Shown here piece after piece: positions 24,572 to 34,211 of a stretch of 38,105 bases of DNA. The stretch is from Rhizobium sp. Q54 (GTDB lineage Bacteria; Pseudomonadota; Alphaproteobacteria; UBA2966; CAIVPW01): assembly GCA_945947575.1 (NCBI GenBank), contig CAMEYM010000025.1:1-38105 (forward strand). Direction: 5' to 3'. The notes beneath the pieces are model-generated. The model was given only the letters and a program-made list of their open reading frames with translations, ran no database searches and had not been told where the DNA came from. The number at the start of each line of letters is the position of its first letter. Position 1 is the first letter of the stretch. The position numbers and the translations under genes were made by a program.

Positions 24572-24982
24572 CTAGTGCGGCAGCACCGGATCGACGCCGA
24601 GCCCGTGCAGGAGCGGTACGAGTTCCTCGATCCGGTACGGCTTGCCGAGGAAGAGCACCTGCTCGTGCTGGCCGAAACAGGCGCGCAGCATGTCGTGCCG
24701 GTACGCGCTGACAATGACGACCGGCAGTTCAGGCAGGATCGTGCGCAGCTCGGCGGTGAGCGCGTCGCCTTTGCGATCCGGCAGGTTGTAGTCGATGATC
24801 GCGACCTGGATCACCCCAGCGGCGCGATCCAATTTCTGCAGGGCCTCGGTCGCCGAGCCGGCGTCTGCGACATCGAAGCCGAGGGCGGTGAGCTCCTCGC
24901 TCAACGCAATGCGCACCAGGGGCTCGTCCTCGACGAGCAGGATCCGCGGCAGCGCGGTCGCTTCAATCTGGGTGGCCTGCAT
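24572..24982 (-). CDS. Single-domain response regulator
   Basis: This receiver domain of 136 residues has no output domain. The acidic pair is at Glu18-Asp19 (LLVEDEPLVRIAL), the phosphoacceptor Asp is 64 (AIIDYNLPD), the Thr/Ser switch is in VSAYRHDM and the conserved Lys is 114 (FLGKPY). An upstream ATG at 25024 would add 14 residues. Its end faces the end of the kinase gene with four bases between. Such stand-alone receivers paired with HWE kinases often tune the general stress response or light signalling; the link here is inferred from position. Confidence 0.88.
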   Translation of the reverse strand: MQATQIEATALPRILLVEDEPLVRIALSEELTALGFDVADAGSATEALQKLDRAAGVIQVAIIDYNLPDRKGDALTAELRTILPELPVVIVSAYRHDMLRACFGQHEQVLFLGKPYRIEELVPLLHGLGVDPVLPH

Positions 24983-25112
24983 GCAGTCGGTGCCGTTCCA
25001 AAACGCTCCGTCGCGTGATCCCATCTACAGGGGTCACCGTAGTCGGCGGCTTACTGCCAAGCCTACCGTGCATCTGTAGTACGCGAGGGCACCCAAGGCG
25101 GTAGGGCGGCGC

Positions 25113-25142
25113 TTGACGGGGTGTGCCCGTCGGACGTATGTG
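25113..25142 (+). promoter_or_regulatory. Candidate promoter of the metZ transcript
   Basis: TTGACG (25113-25118) and TATGTG (25137-25142) are spaced 18 bp apart. Transcription would start near 25149, shortly before the riboswitch. Confidence 0.35.
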
Positions 25143-25169
25143 GGTAGCGAACCGGTGCTTCGGCCCCGG

Positions 25170-25252
25170 CTCCGTGGTCATTTGGGCCGGCCGCCTTGCA
25201 ACCACGCTAAACTCCCAGGACGGGAGGCGCGCACCGCGCAAGTTGCTAAGAA
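25170..25252 (+). ncRNA. SAM-II-type riboswitch upstream of metZ
   Basis: The P1 stem CGTGG/CCACG (25173-25177 and about 25201-25205) encloses the loop TCATTTGGGCCGG...CTTGCA, then GCTAAAC, and later TTGCTAAG (25243-25250). These match the conserved alphaproteobacterial SAM-II blocks (GUGGUGAUUUG, CUUGCAGCCACG, UUAAAC, GCUAAA) with small changes. An extra small hairpin, CTCCC/GGGAG (25212-25226), sits between the last two blocks. SAM-II lies before methionine genes in this class, and metZ follows. Confidence 0.78.
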
Positions 25253-25288
25253 GCCGGGCGCGTGACCCGGCTATTGGCCGGGTTTTTT
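25253..25288 (+). terminator. Rho-independent terminator with competing antiterminator before metZ
   Basis: CCCGGC (25266-25271) can pair with GCCGGG at 25277-25282, followed by six T (25283-25288), forming an intrinsic terminator. The same CCCGGC can pair with GCCGGG at 25253-25258 just after the riboswitch. That upstream strand can also pair with the CCGGC in the riboswitch loop, which would release the terminator when SAM is bound. It therefore reads as an attenuation switch that turns metZ off when SAM is plentiful. Confidence 0.75.
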
Positions 25289-25302
25289 GTTGGGAACTCG
25301 AC

Positions 25303-26613
25303 ATGGCGCGACACGAATCCGGCCGAGCCAAGCGCACGCTGAAGGCATGGCGGCCGCGCACCCAGATGGTGCACGGCGGCACCGTCCGCTCGGGCTTCGG
25401 CGAAACCAGCGAGGCGCTGTTCCTCACCTCAGGCTACGTCTATGACGCGCCCGAGCAGGCCGAGGCGCGCTTCAAGGGCGAAGACCCCGGCTACATCTAC
25501 TCGCGCTTCGGCAACCCGACCGTAACGATGTTCGAGCAGCGCATGTGCGCGCTAGAGGGCGCCGAGGCGGCGTGGGGCACGGCGACCGGCATGGCGGCCG
25601 TCAATGCGGCGCTGATGTGCCAGCTCAAGAGCGGCGATCGCGTCGTTGCGGCGCGCGCGCTGTTCGGGTCGAACCGCTATCTGCTGGATGAGATCCTGCC
25701 GCGCTTCGGCATCAAGGTGACTCTGGTCGAGGGCACCGACCTAGATCATTGGAAGCGCGCGCTCAAGCAGAAGGCATTGCGCGGGACGCGCACTGGCGCG
25801 CCGGGGCGCGCCTCCGGCACGACGATCGTGTTCCTCGAGACGCCGTCCAATCCGGGGCTCGAGATCGTAGACCTCGCGGCTGTCGCCAAGCTCGCGCACG
25901 CGGCGGGCGCGCAGGTGATCGTCGACAACGTGTTCGCGACGCCGATCCTGCAACGGCCGATGGAGATGGGCGCAGATGTCGTCGTGTATTCGGCGACCAA
26001 GCACTTCGACGGGCACGGGCGCGTGCTCGGCGGCGTCGTGCTGGGGCCGAAGGAATTCTGCGACGCGAAGGTGATGCCGTTCATCCGCCACACGGGCCCC
26101 AGTCTCAGCCCGTTCAATGCGTGGATCCTGCTGAAGGGTCTGGAGACGTTGGACCTGCGCGTGCGCGCGGCATCCGAGACGGCGGCGGTGCTCGCCGAGT
26201 TCCTGGGGGAGCAGGACGCGGTCAAGCGCGTGCTGTATCCGGGCCGCAAGGATCATCCGCAGCATGCGCTGGCGATGCGCCAGATGGAGATGGGCGGCAC
26301 GCTGATCAGCTTCGACGTCGGCAGCAAGGATGCGGCCTTTGCGCTGCTGCGCCGGCTGCGGCTGATCGTCATCTCGAACAACCTTGGCGACTCCAAGTCG
26401 ATGGTCACGCATCCGGCGACGACGACGCACCAGCGCTTGGCGCCGGAAGAGCGCGCGCATCTCGGCATCGGCGATGGGATGGTGCGTCTGTCGGTCGGGC
26501 TCGAGGATGTCGAGGACCTGAAGGAAGACCTCGCCCACGCCCTTCTCGGCGCGAAATCCAAGGGCAAGGCGCGGGGGCGGGTCGCTTTACAGCCCCGGGG
26601 CCGGGCGCGATAG
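25303..26613 (+). CDS. metZ: O-succinylhomoserine sulfhydrylase MetZ
   Basis: This PLP enzyme makes homocysteine from O-succinylhomoserine and sulfide in methionine synthesis. The 436-residue protein is of the Cys/Met metabolism PLP family. It has YIYSRFGNPTVTMFEQR, the substrate/PLP segment FLETPSNPGLEIVDL, the PLP lysine Lys233 (VYSATKHFDGHGRVLGG) and the C-terminal VRLSVGLEDVEDL. The basic tail (KSKGKARGRVALQPRGRAR) is unusual. The start is ATG 25303 after the riboswitch and terminator; an in-frame ATG at 25123 lies before the riboswitch and is rejected. Confidence 0.93.
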   Translation: MARHESGRAKRTLKAWRPRTQMVHGGTVRSGFGETSEALFLTSGYVYDAPEQAEARFKGEDPGYIYSRFGNPTVTMFEQRMCALEGAEAAWGTATGMAAVNAALMCQLKSGDRVVAARALFGSNRYLLDEILPRFGIKVTLVEGTDLDHWKRALKQKALRGTRTGAPGRASGTTIVFLETPSNPGLEIVDLAAVAKLAHAAGAQVIVDNVFATPILQRPMEMGADVVVYSATKHFDGHGRVLGGVVLGPKEFCDAKVMPFIRHTGPSLSPFNAWILLKGLETLDLRVRAASETAAVLAEFLGEQDAVKRVLYPGRKDHPQHALAMRQMEMGGTLISFDVGSKDAAFALLRRLRLIVISNNLGDSKSMVTHPATTTHQRLAPEERAHLGIGDGMVRLSVGLEDVEDLKEDLAHALLGAKSKGKARGRVALQPRGRAR

Positions 26614-26658
26614 TTGTGCGTGTTCTCTGAGTTCCACCGGAAAATTGCAGAGAATTCA

Positions 26659-27054
26659 ATGTATCGCCGCACGACGCGCTCGATCGAAATCACCGTGAAG
26701 CCGATGTACCTCGAGGAACAGTCGGAGCCCGCGAGCGACCACTATGTGTGGGCGTATTGGGTGCGGATCGAGAACCACGGCGCCGAGACGGTGCAGGTGC
26801 GGGCCCGCCACATGCGCGTCACCGACGCGACCGGCCGCCACCAGGAAGACCACGGCGAAGGCATCTCCGGCGAGCAACCGGTGCTGGAGCCCGGCAAGGC
26901 GTTCGAGTACACCTCGCTGCGGCCACTGAAGACGCCGTCGGGCATCATGGCGGGCAGCTACGAGATGGATACCGCGACCACCGGCGAGCGCTTCGCGGTG
27001 GAAATTCCGGCCTTCTCCCTCGACAGCCCCTACCAAGAACGGCGGCTGCACTAG
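26659..27054 (+). CDS. apaG: ApaG family protein, first of two tandem copies
   Basis: This 131-residue protein has the ApaG (DUF525) fold: YVWAYWVRIENHGAETVQV, RHMRVTDATGR, GEGISGEQPVLEPGKAFEYTS and PSGIMAGSYEMD. ApaG is a fibronectin-III-like beta protein linked to Co/Mg effects in enterobacteria; the biochemical role is unclear. The start is ATG 26659. A second copy follows 30 bp downstream. Confidence 0.93.
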   Translation: MYRRTTRSIEITVKPMYLEEQSEPASDHYVWAYWVRIENHGAETVQVRARHMRVTDATGRHQEDHGEGISGEQPVLEPGKAFEYTSLRPLKTPSGIMAGSYEMDTATTGERFAVEIPAFSLDSPYQERRLH

Positions 27055-27084
27055 GCCCTGGTTCCCCGGTAGAATTCCCCCGTG

Positions 27085-27498
27085 ATGAGCGCGCGCCAAT
27101 ATCGCCGTACGACCCGTTCGATCCTCGTGGTCGTGACGCCGACCTATTTCGAGGAAGCGTCCGAGCCGGCGCGCAACGCCTACGTGTGGCAGTACCGCAT
27201 CCGCATCGAGAACCTCGGCGCCGAGACCGTGTGCCTGCGCAGCCGCCACTGGCGCATCACCGACGGGGCCGGGCGCCAGCAGGAAGTGATCGGCGAGGGC
27301 GTGGTCGGCGAGCAGCCGGTGCTGGGCCCCGGCCAGTGGTTCGAGTACGAGTCGACTTCCGGATACCTGGCGACGCCTTCGGGCGGCATGGTCGGCATCT
27401 ACGAGATGGAGACCGAGGGCGGCGAATGTTTCGACGTGCACATCCCCGGCTTCCTGCTTGAGAGCCCCCACGAAGCGCGGGAACTGCGTCCCAATTAG
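27085..27498 (+). CDS. ApaG family protein, second tandem copy
   Basis: This 137-residue paralogue shares the same block order: [58 protein letters not shown] and [12 protein letters not shown]. It is clearly related to the first copy but well diverged, so the duplication is not recent. ATG 27085 is preferred to the adjacent GTG 27082. The transcript probably runs from metZ through both copies. Confidence 0.9.
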   Translation: MSARQYRRTTRSILVVVTPTYFEEASEPARNAYVWQYRIRIENLGAETVCLRSRHWRITDGAGRQQEVIGEGVVGEQPVLGPGQWFEYESTSGYLATPSGGMVGIYEMETEGGECFDVHIPGFLLESPHEARELRPN

Positions 27499-27571
27499 GC
27501 GTTGCCGGAGGGCATTGCCCTCGCGGCGTCACGACCTAGCTCACACGCTCGCATTAAGAAGGAGACACGGA

Positions 27572-28228
27572 ATGGCAGCGCCGCGACGCAAGGCGAGCAA
27601 GGCCGCACCACCCAAACGTTCCGCGCCGGCGCCCCTGGCGAGGCCGGGCCGCGACGAGGTGCACGAAGCGATCCGCACGATGATCCGCTGGGCGGGCGAT
27701 GACCCGCGCCGCGAGGGACTGCTGGAGACGCCGGACCGTGTCGCGCGTGCCTGGGAGGAGTTGTTCCAGGGCTACAACGAGGACCCGGTCGAGTTCCTGA
27801 AGGGCGGCTTCGAGGAGATCGAGGGCTACGACGAGATGGTGGTCCTGCGCGACATCCGCATGGAGTCGCACTGCGAGCACCACATGATGCCGTTCGTCGG
27901 CAGGGTGCACGTCGCCTACCTGCCGACGAAACGAGTGGTCGGCATCTCCAAGCTCGCGCGTCTCGTTGACGTGTACGCCAAGCGCCTGCAGATCCAGGAG
28001 AAGCTCACCGCGCAGATCGCCAACAGCCTCAACGAGGTGCTGAAGCCGCGTGGCGTCGGCGTGATCGTGCAGGCGGTGCATCACTGCATGACGACGCGCG
28101 GCGTGCACAAGTCGGGCGTGGAGATGGTGACCAGCCAGATGCTGGGCGCGTTCCGCGAGGACGCGCGTACGCGCCGCGAGTTCCTGTCGATCGTCAGCGG
28201 CCCTCAGGGACGCGCCAGCGAGTCGTGA
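27572..28228 (+). CDS. folE: GTP cyclohydrolase I FolE
   Basis: This enzyme converts GTP to 7,8-dihydroneopterin triphosphate, the first step of folate/pterin synthesis. The 218-residue protein has an Ala/Lys/Pro-rich N-terminal extension of about 28 residues, then [20 protein letters not shown], the zinc-site segment [11 protein letters not shown], and [13 protein letters not shown] with the second zinc Cys. A strong ribosome-binding site (AAGAAGGAG, ending at 27564) precedes the ATG. Its stop overlaps the GTG start of argE. Confidence 0.96.
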   Translation: MAAPRRKASKAAPPKRSAPAPLARPGRDEVHEAIRTMIRWAGDDPRREGLLETPDRVARAWEELFQGYNEDPVEFLKGGFEEIEGYDEMVVLRDIRMESHCEHHMMPFVGRVHVAYLPTKRVVGISKLARLVDVYAKRLQIQEKLTAQIANSLNEVLKPRGVGVIVQAVHHCMTTRGVHKSGVEMVTSQMLGAFREDARTRREFLSIVSGPQGRASES

Positions 28229-29373
28229 CGCCGCGCGCGATGCTGGAGCGGCTGGTGGCGTTCGACACGACGAGCGCCTACAGCAACCTGCCGCTCCTCG
28301 ATTTCGTCATCGCGCACCTTGCCGACCACGGCATCGAGTCGGCGCTGGTCCACGACGAGACCGGCAAGAAGGCGAACCTGTGGGCGACCATCGGGCCGGA
28401 GCGCGACGGCGGCGTCGTGCTGTCCGGGCACACCGACGTCGTGCCCGTGGCTGACCAGGATTGGGCCACGGACCCGTTCAAACTCGCCGAGCGCGACGGC
28501 CGCCTGTACGGCCGCGGCACGGCGGACATGAAGTCCTTCCTGGCGGTGGCCCTGGCACTGGTGCCGGAGTTCCGCGCCGCACCTTTGAAGCGACCGGTGC
28601 ACTTCGCGTTCTCCTATGACGAGGAGGTCGGCTGCATCGGCGTACGCCGCCTCATTCCGTTCCTGGGCGAGCGCGGTGTGCGCCCCGCGGCAGTGATCGT
28701 CGGCGAGCCGACGTCGATGCAGGTGGTGACGGCGCACAAGGGCATCCGCACCTTCAAGACGACGGTCACCGGCGTCGAGGCGCATTCGAGCCGCAGCGAG
28801 CTCGGCCTCAACGCCATCATGTACGCCGCCAAGCTGATCGCGTTTTTGCGCAAGGCAGCGAGCGAGTTCAAGCTGCACGGGGACCCGGCTTCCGGCTACG
28901 AGCCGCCCTACCCGACCGTCAACGTCGGCGTCATCGAGGGCGGCACAGCCCTCAACATCGTGCCGAAGACGTGCAGCTTCCTGTGGGAGGTGCGCACGCT
29001 GCCCGGCAGCGACGACGGCGAGTTGCTGCGCCGCTTCGAAACCTTCGCCCGGGACGAAGTGCTGCCGGCCATGCGCGCCGAGGCCGCGCAGGCCAGCATC
29101 GTCACGACGCCCTCCCACAGCGTGCCGGCGCTCGCCGACGAGCCCAACTCGGCCGCAACGACCCTGGCACTGGCACTGGCCGGCAAGAACGAGGCGCGGC
29201 GCGTCTCCTACGGCAGCGAGGCGGGCTTGTTCCGGGGCGCCGGACTATCGACCGTGTTGTGCGGTCCCGGCGACATCGCCGACGCGCACCGGCCGAACGA
29301 ATCCGTCGCGATCGAGCAGGTCGATGCCTGCGTGCGTTTCCAGCGTGGATTGGTGCACCATCTGGCGTCATGA
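28225..29373 (+). CDS. argE: Acetylornithine deacetylase ArgE
   Basis: This M20-family metallohydrolase removes the acetyl group from N-acetylornithine in arginine synthesis. The 382-residue protein has the metal-binding segments [21 protein letters not shown] and [14 protein letters not shown] (general-base Glu), and a dimerisation domain in the middle ([16 protein letters not shown]). The C-terminal metal His is in DAHRPNES. The start is GTG 28225, coupled to folE; the stop overlaps the next ATG (ATGA). Its relatives argD and argF are on the opposite strand 3-5 kb away. Confidence 0.92.
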   Translation: MTPRAMLERLVAFDTTSAYSNLPLLDFVIAHLADHGIESALVHDETGKKANLWATIGPERDGGVVLSGHTDVVPVADQDWATDPFKLAERDGRLYGRGTADMKSFLAVALALVPEFRAAPLKRPVHFAFSYDEEVGCIGVRRLIPFLGERGVRPAAVIVGEPTSMQVVTAHKGIRTFKTTVTGVEAHSSRSELGLNAIMYAAKLIAFLRKAASEFKLHGDPASGYEPPYPTVNVGVIEGGTALNIVPKTCSFLWEVRTLPGSDDGELLRRFETFARDEVLPAMRAEAAQASIVTTPSHSVPALADEPNSAATTLALALAGKNEARRVSYGSEAGLFRGAGLSTVLCGPGDIADAHRPNESVAIEQVDACVRFQRGLVHHLAS

Positions 29374-30056
29374 AGGACGGCGAGTTCACGACCGAGGCAG
29401 ATGAGGCGGGCTCCTTCGCCGCCGTGCCGTGCTTGGCGGCTCTGATCGAGACCATCGTGCGCCTGTTGCCGTTTGATCCGGCGGCGACGTTCGCGGTCTT
29501 GGAGCTTGGCGGCGGCACCGGCATCCTGGCGGCGGCGCTCCTGGCGCGCTTCCCCAACGCACGCCTGACGATGCTCGAAGAGTCGAGCCCGCTGCGCACG
29601 GCCGCCGAGCGCCGCCTCGCAGCCGCCGGCGCGCGCGCCGACGTGGTGGGGCGTTCGTTTGCCCGCGAGGACCTGCCGCGCGGCTTCGACGTGGTGGTTT
29701 CGCTGCTGCGTCTGCATGCGCTGGAGGAAATCGCCCGGCGCAGCGTCTACCGCGGCATCTACGCCGCGCTAGTTCCCAACGGAGCGTTCCTGGTCGGCGA
29801 CCACACGCGCCCGGCCAGCACTACTGTGCAGGAGATGTACGCGCGCGCCCTTCCGGCCGAAGGATCGCGCCGGGGGCTGTTGCTCAGCAACGAGCTGCCA
29901 TGGCTAGGTACGGTCGGCTTCCGCGACATCGACATCCACTACAAGAACCTCGACTACGCCGTGTTCGGCGGGCGGCGCCCGACGGCGGTAGACTTCAAGC
30001 TCGTGGTCGAAGAGGTCGAAGAGCAGAAGCCGCCACCGCCACCGCGGAGGCGATAG
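29370..30056 (+). CDS. SAM-dependent class I methyltransferase
   Basis: This 228-residue protein has motif I VLELGGGTGILAAALL, motif II LTMLEES, post-motif FDVVVSLLRLHALEE and LVPNGAFLVGDHTRP. That is the layout of a Rossmann methyltransferase of the Methyltransf_11/25 type. The C-terminus (VVEEVEEQKPPPPPRRR) is a charged, proline-rich tail. It is translationally coupled to argE by an ATGA overlap and ends convergent with the lipoprotein gene. The substrate is unknown. Confidence 0.8.
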   Translation: MKDGEFTTEADEAGSFAAVPCLAALIETIVRLLPFDPAATFAVLELGGGTGILAAALLARFPNARLTMLEESSPLRTAAERRLAAAGARADVVGRSFAREDLPRGFDVVVSLLRLHALEEIARRSVYRGIYAALVPNGAFLVGDHTRPASTTVQEMYARALPAEGSRRGLLLSNELPWLGTVGFRDIDIHYKNLDYAVFGGRRPTAVDFKLVVEEVEEQKPPPPPRRR

Positions 30057-30069
30057 GGGGGGGGAGGCG

Positions 30070-30684
30070 CTATTGCGCCAACGCCGACTGCATGTACTGG
30101 CGGACGGCGGCGCCGAGCTGCTGATCGAGATCGTCCATCATGCCGCGCAGCAGGTTGAAGTAGATCGTGCTGCGCTGGTTGAGGGTGGAGCTCTCAAGCA
30201 TCGTCTGGGTGCGCACGGTGCGAGCACGCGCCTGGGACGGTCCGACGGTGACGCCGGCGCGCGGGATGAAGTCGATCGTCACCTCGATGGCGCCGTCGTA
30301 GCGGATGTTTTCTTCATTGAAGAACATGCCGCCGACGCCTTCGCGGGTCGGCAGGCGCACCTCGACGACGCTCGCTTCCACGACCGTCACACGCACGACG
30401 CCGGCGGCGCCTGCCGCCGCAATGCGGGCGCGCGTCCAGTCGCGGACGGCCGCTGCCGGCGTCTGCGGGTACTGGTGCTCGACGTTGGGCGGGGCGAGCG
30501 TCGGACGGTAGTTGTCGACGAACTGCACTTCGGTCGCGTTGAAGCGAATCGGCTGCAGGTGCGAGAAGGTGACGGCCGGATTGCCACCGGCCGGCGTGCC
30601 CGCGCACGCCGACAGCGCAAGCGCCAGGACCGCGAAGAGGGCCGGCAACCAAGTCGTGGGGGCGAAGGGGCGATCGACTGCCAT
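30070..30684 (-). CDS. Predicted lipoprotein
   Basis: This 204-residue protein starts with a lipoprotein signal (hydrophobic WLPALFAVLALALSAC) whose lipobox LSAC places the lipid on Cys at about residue 27. The mature part has one mixed alpha/beta domain (VRVTVVEASVVEVRLP, YDGAIEVTIDF) and a C-terminal helix (MMDDLDQQLGAAVRQYMQ). I do not recognise the family. ATG 30684 is preferred, with upstream alternatives at 30693 and 30717. It is likely at the outer membrane or the periplasmic face. Confidence 0.75.
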   Translation of the reverse strand: MAVDRPFAPTTWLPALFAVLALALSACAGTPAGGNPAVTFSHLQPIRFNATEVQFVDNYRPTLAPPNVEHQYPQTPAAAVRDWTRARIAAAGAAGVVRVTVVEASVVEVRLPTREGVGGMFFNEENIRYDGAIEVTIDFIPRAGVTVGPSQARARTVRTQTMLESSTLNQRSTIYFNLLRGMMDDLDQQLGAAVRQYMQSALAQ

Positions 30685-30742
30685 CGGCACCATCCCTAGC
30701 AGGGACCGGACCTCCACTCAATCGGGTGGAAGGCGGATTGCG

Positions 30743-31693
30743 CTAGAGGTTCAGTTCCTTGGGCGAAAAGCGGTAGTGGCTGTTGCAGAACTCGCAGGTC
30801 ACGGTGACCTCGCCGTCCACGACCATGTCGGCGATTTCGCTGGCCGGGAACGAGCGCAGCACCATGTCCACCCGGTCGCGGCTACAGCGGCAGCGCGCCT
30901 CGACCTGCAGCGGCTGGTAGGCGCGGAGGTCGTCTTCCGGGAACAGGTGGCGCAGCATGTCGCGCGCCGTCACCTTCGGATCGAGCAGATCGAGGCGTCC
31001 GGAGCTGCCCACCAAAGCGAGAACGCGCCGCCACTCTTCGTCGTCACGCTCAGGGTAGGCGCGCGAGGGCATGCGCTGGATAAGCACGCCGCCGGCACGC
31101 CAGGCGCTGTTGCTGCCGGTGCCATTGGAGATGCGGGCAACGCGGCCGACATCGACGCGGATGGCGGCATCGAGCTGGTCCGACTGGCGGAAATACGCGT
31201 GCACGCTTTCGACGATGGTTGGTCCGTCGAGCGCCGTGATGCCCTGGTAGCGATCGGCACCGGGCCCCGACTCGACCGTGAAGGCAAGCGAGCCTTTGCC
31301 GAGCAGGCGTTCCATGGCGCTCTGCTTCGGGTCGCCGTCGCGCAGGGCTGCAGCGACCTTGGCCGCGTCGTAGCGGGCGTAGCCGCGCAGGCGCGCCGGA
31401 CCTTCGTTCTCGGGCGCGGCGCGATACTCGGCGATCATCAGAGGTACGGCGCCATCGGACGAAGTCTGGAGGCTGAGCATGCCTTGGAACTTGAAGGCTC
31501 CCGCCGTGGCCACGGCGACCACCACGAGCTCACCGAGCAGCGAAGCTACCGCGTCGGGATAGCCGTGGCCGGAGAGCACGCCGTCGAGGGCCGCACCGAG
31601 GCGCACCAGACGGCCGCGCACATCGGCACGGTCGATCTGAAACGGCTGGACGACGTCGTCCGCGGCGACGTGTGTGAGGGACTCACCCGGCAT
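30743..31693 (-). CDS. hslO: Redox-regulated chaperone Hsp33
   Basis: This 316-residue chaperone is activated by oxidation. It keeps the C-terminal zinc switch CxC (EARCRCSRDRV) and CxxC (VTCEFCNSHY), and the family segments GYPDAVASLLGELVVVAVA and GGVLIQRMP. The start is ATG 31693, 21 bp after argF on the same strand. The argD-argF-hslO order is frequent in alphaproteobacteria. Confidence 0.94.
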   Translation of the reverse strand: MPGESLTHVAADDVVQPFQIDRADVRGRLVRLGAALDGVLSGHGYPDAVASLLGELVVVAVATAGAFKFQGMLSLQTSSDGAVPLMIAEYRAAPENEGPARLRGYARYDAAKVAAALRDGDPKQSAMERLLGKGSLAFTVESGPGADRYQGITALDGPTIVESVHAYFRQSDQLDAAIRVDVGRVARISNGTGSNSAWRAGGVLIQRMPSRAYPERDDEEWRRVLALVGSSGRLDLLDPKVTARDMLRHLFPEDDLRAYQPLQVEARCRCSRDRVDMVLRSFPASEIADMVVDGEVTVTCEFCNSHYRFSPKELNL

Positions 31694-31714
31694 GCAACAC
31701 CACCTGTAGTCACC

Positions 31715-32673
31715 TTACGCGAGGCACCACGCAAGGATCGCCTTTTGCGCATGCACCCGATTCTCCGCTTCGTCCCACACGGCCGACTGCGGTCCGTCGA
31801 TGACCGCAGCCTCGACCTCCTCGCCGCGGTGGGCCGGCAAGCAGTGGAGAAAGATAGCGCTCGGATTCGCGGTTGCCAGCAGGGCAGCCGTCACTTGGTA
31901 GGCAGCCAGCAGCTTCTTGCGCCGCTCGCCGTCGTTGTCACTCATCGACACCCAGGTGTCGGTGGTGACGCAGTCGGCACCGCGCACGGCCACGGCCGCG
32001 TCGGTGGTGGCGGAGACTTTGCCGCCCTGCTCGCGCGCCCAGGCGATGGCGTGGGTTGGCGTAAGCTCTGCGGGACACGCGAGGCGCAGCTCGAAGCCGA
32101 AGCGAACGGCGGCGTGAATCCACGAGTGGGCGACGTTGTTGCCGGCGCCGCACCAGGCGACGACCTTGCCCCGGATGGAGCCCAGGCGCTCCTCGACCGT
32201 CAGGATGTCGGCCATGACTTGGCAGGGGTGGCTGCGGTCGGTGAGGCCGTTGACCACCGGTACCGACGCATACGTCGCCATCTCGGTGAGGTGCGCGTGG
32301 TTGGAGGCGCGCACCATGACCGCGTCGACATAGCGCGACAGCACGCGTGCGGTATCCGAAACCGTCTCGCCGCGACCAAGCTGCAACTCCTCGCCGCGCA
32401 ACAGGATCGTCTCGCCACCAAGTTGAGCCATCGCAACCTGGAACGAGACACGCGTGCGCGTCGAGGGGCGCTCGAACAGCATAGCGAGAACGCGCCCCGA
32501 CAGCGGCGCCGACGCATCCGGCGCCATCCGTCCGGCGATACCGGCGCGGCCGCGCTTCATGGCGCGCGCGTGATCCAAGATCGCGCGCAGCGTCGCGCCA
32601 TCGAGCTGGTCGATGTCGAGGAAGTGGCGCGGCGCGTTGCCTTGCTCGCGCACCCTGGCGGTGGCGGCGGCCT

Positions 32674-32677
<4 letters not shown>
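31715..32677 (-). CDS. argF: Ornithine carbamoyltransferase ArgF
   Basis: This enzyme makes citrulline from ornithine and carbamoyl phosphate. The 320-residue protein has the carbamoyl-phosphate site [14 protein letters not shown], the [11 protein letters not shown] motif, the ornithine-site DTWVSM and the catalytic [11 protein letters not shown]. Its ATG overlaps the argD stop (ATGA), so the two are coupled. Confidence 0.96.
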
Positions 32678-33870
<1,193 letters not shown>

Positions 33871-34100
33871 GGGGGCCTCGCCTCGGCGGCCTGTGGAAAA
33901 GTTGTACGGACGACGTCCCTAGGCTTGGCCGCCATCGGGAAGCGGCGAAGTATGGGTAGCGCCCCTCGCCCTGTCAACGGCGGGAGGCCTTGAGTTTCCT
34001 TGCTTTTCTCCGCCCGCCGGACACTGCGCGGCCGCGGCTGGGAACGATGTCCGGCTTGATTCGCAGTGGCGGCGACCCAGATTCGGCCTGGGCCAAGCTC
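33871..34100. other. Upstream region of argD, gene-free
   Basis: This stretch should hold the argD promoter (minus strand). I see no convincing consensus boxes, RNA gene or complete gene. Confidence 0.4.
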
Positions 34101-34144
34101 ATGGACGTGACGATTTACCATAATCCGCGCTGTACTAGGCGGTG
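34101..34144 (+). pseudogene. N-terminal scrap of an arsenate reductase-like (ArsC) gene
   Basis: The ATG at 34101 opens MDVTIYHNPRCTRR and then meets TGA. The segment TIYHNPRC is the characteristic start of ArsC/Spx-family proteins, including the active-site Cys. About 12 codons match and the rest of the gene is absent. It lies about 70 bp from the abrupt end of the adhesin gene, which suggests a deletion or rearrangement joint. Confidence 0.5.
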
Positions 34145-34211
34145 ATCGGGGGCAATGGCAGCCCATATCCCATCCTGATCGGTTGGCCGGTAACAAGGCT
34201 GTAGCTGGCGG

